The position numbers and the translations under genes are program-made. This document shows, piece by piece, positions 60,740-64,000 of a stretch of DNA of 64,000 bases (its first letter is position 1; each line of letters begins with the position of its first letter). Origin of the DNA: Clavibacter sepedonicus (lineage in GTDB: Bacteria; Actinomycetota; Actinomycetes; Actinomycetales; Microbacteriaceae); contig NC_010407.1 in the NCBI RefSeq assembly GCF_000069225.1, positions 2,294,001 through 2,358,000 on the forward strand, written 5' to 3'. The notes beneath the pieces were generated by a model. The model saw only the letters and a program-made list of their open reading frames with translations. It searched no databases and was not told the origin of the DNA.

Positions 60740-62581
60740 CTACTGCGCGACTGCCTGCGCCGGGGCCCAATCCCAGTGGTTCCAGAACCAGTTGGGCGAC
60801 AGGAACGCGGGCTTGACGCCCGACACCGTCTTGCTCCAGGCGGTGAGGCCGGGGAACTGGTAGATGGGCGTCGTCCAACTCTGCTGCTGGATGAGGGTCT
60901 CGGCCTGAATGACCAGCGCGAGCTGCTTGTCCTTGTCCGTCTCCGTGTCCAGCTGCTTGAACAGCGAGTCGATCTCGGGGTTCGACCAGCCGTAGTAGTT
61001 GTTGATGCCACCGGTCTGGTAGTTCGGGCCGGACTCGCCGACACCGAGGCTCACCGACTGCCATCCGAAGAGGGCGATGTCGTAGGAGCCCGTCTTGCTG
61101 GACAGGTCGGCGCCCCACGTGGCGCTGTTCACGTCGATGAGGTTGAAGCCGGCCAGCGCGGCCGACTGGCGCATGAGTTAGAACTCCTGCTGGCGGCGCG
61201 TGTTGCCCTGGCCGTAGATGACGCGGGCGTCGATCGTGCCCGTGACGCCGGCCTTCGCGAGGTCCGCCTTGGCACCGTCGATGTCGACCGCCTGGTCCTT
61301 GTAGCCGTTCTTCTCGACGGACGCCTCGTACTCCGGCGTGCCGGGCACGTAGACGTTCGAGTTGCGGAGCTCCGCGTCCGACTGGAGGGGCTTGATCAGC
61401 TTGTCGAGGATCTCCTCGCGCGGCAGCGTCTTGAAGAACGCCTGACGGACGAGCTTGGCCTTCTCGGCGTCGCCGCCGTACTTCGCCGGGTCGAATGGGC
61501 CGCCGTTGGTGACCTGGAGGTCGACGTGCTCATACGTGCCCTCGGCCTGGCCCTTGTACTCGATGCCGCTGAGTCCCTGGACCTGCTGGAGGAGGTCGGC
61601 CGTGGGCTGACCGGACGCGATCTGGACCTCGCCGTTGGAGAGGGCCTGGATCTGCGCCTGCGGGTCGGCGATGAAGCGGACGGTGATCTTCTCGTACTTC
61701 GGCTTCTTGGTTCCGGTGTACTCCTTGTTGGCCGTCAGGGTGACGTACTGGTCGGCCTTGAGGTCCGTGATCGTGTATGCGCCGTCGCCCAGGGTCTTCT
61801 GCGGCTCCGTGGGCATGTCCGAGAAGCGGTAGCCGTCGTTCCATACATGCGAGATGCGGGAGAGGACCTTCGCGTCCTTGTCCTGGATCGCCGTGATCAG
61901 TTTCTTCTTGGCGTCCTCGGGCGAGAGGTTCTCGTCGGGGAACGCGAGCTGCGTGGTGCCGTGCGCGGAGACGCCGACGCCGTTGCCGGTCGCGATCTCC
62001 CAGTCCACGTAGGGCTGGTCGTACGTGTAGGTGAGGCTCCGGCCGTCGTCGCCGATCTCGGGGGTCTTGGTGACCAGGCCGAGGCGGGTGTTTGGCACGG
62101 CGCCCGAGTTGAAGAAGACCTGGTCGTCGCCGACCGTCGCCGCGCCGGTGTCGTCCTTCTTGACGGCGTCGTCGCCCACGGTGTTGACATTCGTCGTGTT
62201 CGCGGCCCAGTTCAGGAGCATGTCCGCAGCGTCGACGGGGGTGCCGTCGCTCCACTTGACTCCGTCGTTGATCGTGAACTTCACGACCAGCGGGTTGTCG
62301 GACACCTTCTCGTAGGTGCCGAAGTCGGTGTTCTTGACAAGCGACGGGCCGTCGTCGTAGTAGTTGAAGGACTGGTTCGTCAGGTACACGATGTTCGTGT
62401 TGGCGGACGCGTTTCCGGTCGCCGAACCGTTGTTGTACTCGAGGAACGGGTCGTTCCAGGCCACGGTGATCTCAGTGCCGGCGATGACCTCGGACTCCTG
62501 GGCGGGCGCAGAGCAGCCGCTGAGTACGAGGGCACCGGAGACGATGACGGCACCAGCCGCTGCGAGGCGTCTGATTTTCAA
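60740..62581 (-). pseudogene. family 5 solute-binding lipoprotein with an in-frame stop
   Basis: This peptide-binding lipoprotein (about 613 codons) has a signal segment (MKIRRLAAAGAVIVSGALVL) and the lipobox LSGC. The DppA/OppA fold follows, including KFTINDGVKWSDGTPVDAAD and WGADLSSKTGSYDIALFGWQ. The TTG at 62581 is set by AGGAGG five bases upstream. At 61180-61178 a TAA interrupts the frame between TRRQQEF and LMRQSAALAGFN. The frame simply continues after it, so a point mutation such as CAA to TAA explains it. The product ends at 467 residues without its last 145, including the final strands of the fold. Transport function should be lost unless the stop is read through. Confidence 0.85.
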
Positions 62582-62858
62582 GGGTCCTCCTGTGCATGGG
62601 AATGGCGCGGACCGACCGTGCGTGCGGTCGACCGCGCAGATAAGAATGACCCTAGGTACGGCTGGGAGTCTTTGCAAAAACTGGGCCCAAACGTTACACA
62701 CCGGTAACGCGGACGCGTGGATCCGCGCGCGGCAGTCCGGATCCGTGCGTCTGGACGGTCGGGATCGCGCGTTCCCGCTGACCGCGGCGACGGATCGCGT
62801 CGTCAGGGGCCTCACCAGCCACGTCCGGGCCGCGGGCGGCCGGCCGGCATCCCGCGCC

Positions 62859-62864
62859 TAGGAT
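62859..62864 (+). promoter_or_regulatory. -10 hexamer TAGGAT, leaderless promoter of the CPBP gene
   Basis: TAGGAT ends 6 nt before the GTG at 62871. Confidence 0.5.
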
Positions 62865-62870
62865 CGGCCC

Positions 62871-63686
62871 GTGCCCGACGCTCCCGCCATCCCCCGCGCT
62901 CCCCGCCCGCCACTGGAGCGTGCCACGCGGACGCGGCTGCGGTGGGAGATCGCCATCGTGCTCGGGCTGTCGCTCGGGGCGAGCGCCGTGTACTCGGTGC
63001 TGCGCATCGTCGACCTGTCCACGCGGCAGGAGGCCCTCGGCTCGCAGAGCGCGACCATCAACCGGAGCCTGAACGACCGGCAGGCGTTCGATCTCCTGTA
63101 CCAGCTGCTCGACATCGCGACGGCCCTGGTCCCCGTGGCCCTCGTGCTCTTCCTGCTGTGGCAGCCGGGGCGGAGCGCCTTCCGGCGCATCGGGTTCGAC
63201 CTCGCGAGTCCGGGGCGCGACGTCGCCGCCGGGTTCGGCCTCGCGGCCCTCATCGGCGTGCCCGGACTCGGCCTGTACTTCGCCGGCCGCGCGCTCGGGA
63301 TCACGGTGGACGTGGTGCCGACCGCGCTCGACTCGTACTGGTGGACCGTACCGGTGCTCGTGCTCGTGGCCCTCCGTGCCGCGCTGCAGGAGGAGGTGAT
63401 CGTGGTCGGCTACCTCTTCACGCGGCTGCGCGAGCTCGGCTGGGGTCACGGGCGGATCGGCATGTGGACCGTCATCCTCGCGGCGGCCGTGCTGCGCGGG
63501 AGCTACCACCTCTACCAGGGCTACGGGCCCTTCTTCGGGAACGTCGCGATGGGGGTCGTGTTCGGCTGGTGCTACGTGCGCTTCGGCCGCACGGCGCCGC
63601 TCGTGGTGGCGCACCTGATCCTCGACGTCGTGAGCTTCGTGGGATACCCGGTCGCGCTGGCGCTGCTGCCGGGGCTGTTCGGCTGA
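62871..63686 (+). CDS. CPBP-family intramembrane protease-like protein
   Basis: This 271-residue membrane protein of the CPBP/Abi family, related to eukaryotic CAAX prenyl proteases (Rce1), has about seven to eight helices. The motif EEVIVVGYLFTRLREL (about 173) supplies the two Glu residues, GSYHLYQGYGPFF the His and LVVAHLILDVVSF the second His and Asp. In the standard EExxxR motif an Arg follows; here Val stands at that position, and the nearest Arg is six residues later. The GTG at 62871 lies six bases after TAGGAT. There is no operon partner. Such proteins are implicated in bacteriocin immunity or envelope processing; the substrate is unknown. Confidence 0.85.
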   Translation: MPDAPAIPRAPRPPLERATRTRLRWEIAIVLGLSLGASAVYSVLRIVDLSTRQEALGSQSATINRSLNDRQAFDLLYQLLDIATALVPVALVLFLLWQPGRSAFRRIGFDLASPGRDVAAGFGLAALIGVPGLGLYFAGRALGITVDVVPTALDSYWWTVPVLVLVALRAALQEEVIVVGYLFTRLRELGWGHGRIGMWTVILAAAVLRGSYHLYQGYGPFFGNVAMGVVFGWCYVRFGRTAPLVVAHLILDVVSFVGYPVALALLPGLFG

Positions 63687-63752
63687 CAGGCGTTCGCGCG
63701 CCGTCGGGGGCGCGGGCCTGGCGCATCACCCGCACCTGTGCCTAACCTGGGA

Positions 63753-63776
63753 AAGCCGCACGACGATGTGCGGCTT
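63753..63776. promoter_or_regulatory. hairpin or palindromic operator in the DUF485 leader
   Basis: AAGCCGCAC (63753-63761) pairs perfectly with GTGCGGCTT (63768-63776) around GACGAT, 17 bp before the ATG at 63794. A -10-like TAACCT lies just upstream (63743-63748). Transcription would start at or in the left arm, so it could be an operator or a 5' hairpin. Confidence 0.45.
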
Positions 63777-63793
63777 CATCTCGAGGAGATCTC

Positions 63794-64000
63794 ATGGGCG
63801 ACGCCGCTCATCCGACCGGGGACCCCCGGCCGGCCATCGACTACCTGGAGGTCGAGGACTCGGCCCGGTTCCGCGAGCTGAAGCGTGCGCATCGCAGCTT
63901 CGTCTTCCCGCTCGCCGTGGCATTCCTCGTCTGGTACTTCGCGTTCGTGCTGCTGTCGGACTACGCGCACGACTTCATGTCCACGCCCGTCATCGGGAAC
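63794..64000 (+). CDS. DUF485 family membrane protein, N-terminal part (cut by window edge)
   Basis: The first 69 residues of a small inner-membrane protein. DSARFRELKRAHRSFVFPLAVA and FLVWYFAFVLLSDYAHDFMS are the standard DUF485 first helix and motif. The complete family has two helices and about 100-120 residues. DUF485 genes nearly always precede an ActP/MctC-type sodium:solute symporter for acetate or other monocarboxylates, so one is expected beyond the edge. The ATG at 63794 has GAGGAG six bases upstream. Confidence 0.88.
   Translation, partial: MGDAAHPTGDPRPAIDYLEVEDSARFRELKRAHRSFVFPLAVAFLVWYFAFVLLSDYAHDFMSTPVIGN

Overview
The window is high-GC actinobacterial DNA and most closely resembles Clavibacter (Microbacteriaceae). 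The reasons are the base composition, a secreted family 28 polygalacturonase, NucS in place of MutSL, a mycothiol-type deacetylase, and two IS481-family insertion sequences. Several genes are freshly broken, which together with the IS elements recalls the IS-rich, pseudogene-rich C. sepedonicus lineage. The species is an inference.

Layout. 1-7.2 kb: a LysR regulator (partial), DUF5997 and DUF2079 genes, then a CitMHS carboxylate transporter divergent from a CitA/CitB-type two-component system, and an ASCH protein. 7.2-7.6 kb: a gene-free stretch with a 41-bp tandem repeat. 7.6-21.3 kb: small independent units, namely Nudix, a frameshifted orphan ectB, a hydrolase, polygalacturonase, a doubly frameshifted metalloprotease, HEAT, VIT1-type transporter, M56 peptidase, an OhrR-like regulator without its cysteine, HAD, NucS, EamA and GNAT, with several gene stubs between them. 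21.3-23.5 kb: two IS481-type elements lie back to back at the CTAG where two convergent genes originally met. 23.5-26.4 kb: OsmC, GabT and asparaginase.

26.4-42.7 kb: the most unusual block. A co-oriented, mostly translationally coupled operon encodes a Ser/Thr kinase (frameshifted), a 2007-residue membrane-anchored Ig-like/fibronectin-III protein, a MoxR ATPase, a DUF58 protein, a membrane transglutaminase-fold protein lacking its catalytic Cys and His, and an EccC-like FtsK/SpoIIIE ATPase. It looks like an envelope-assembly or type VII-like export system. No WXG100 substrate or EccB/D/E gene lies in the window.

42.8-53.4 kb: core metabolism (citrate synthase, DapC, ferredoxin, MshB-like deacetylase), the efeUOB ferrous iron uptake operon behind a DtxR/IdeR-like box, a lipoprotein and TypA/BipA. 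53.5-62.6 kb: a family 5 peptide ABC transporter locus in which one binding protein has an in-frame stop, one permease has a G7-tract frameshift and the other has a doubtful start, while the double ATPase and a second binding protein are intact. The end holds a CPBP protease-family protein and the start of a DUF485 gene.

A recurrent regulatory feature is a TAnnnT hexamer exactly 6 nt upstream of ATG or GTG at many genes, the signature of leaderless transcripts. I saw no tRNA, rRNA or CRISPR.
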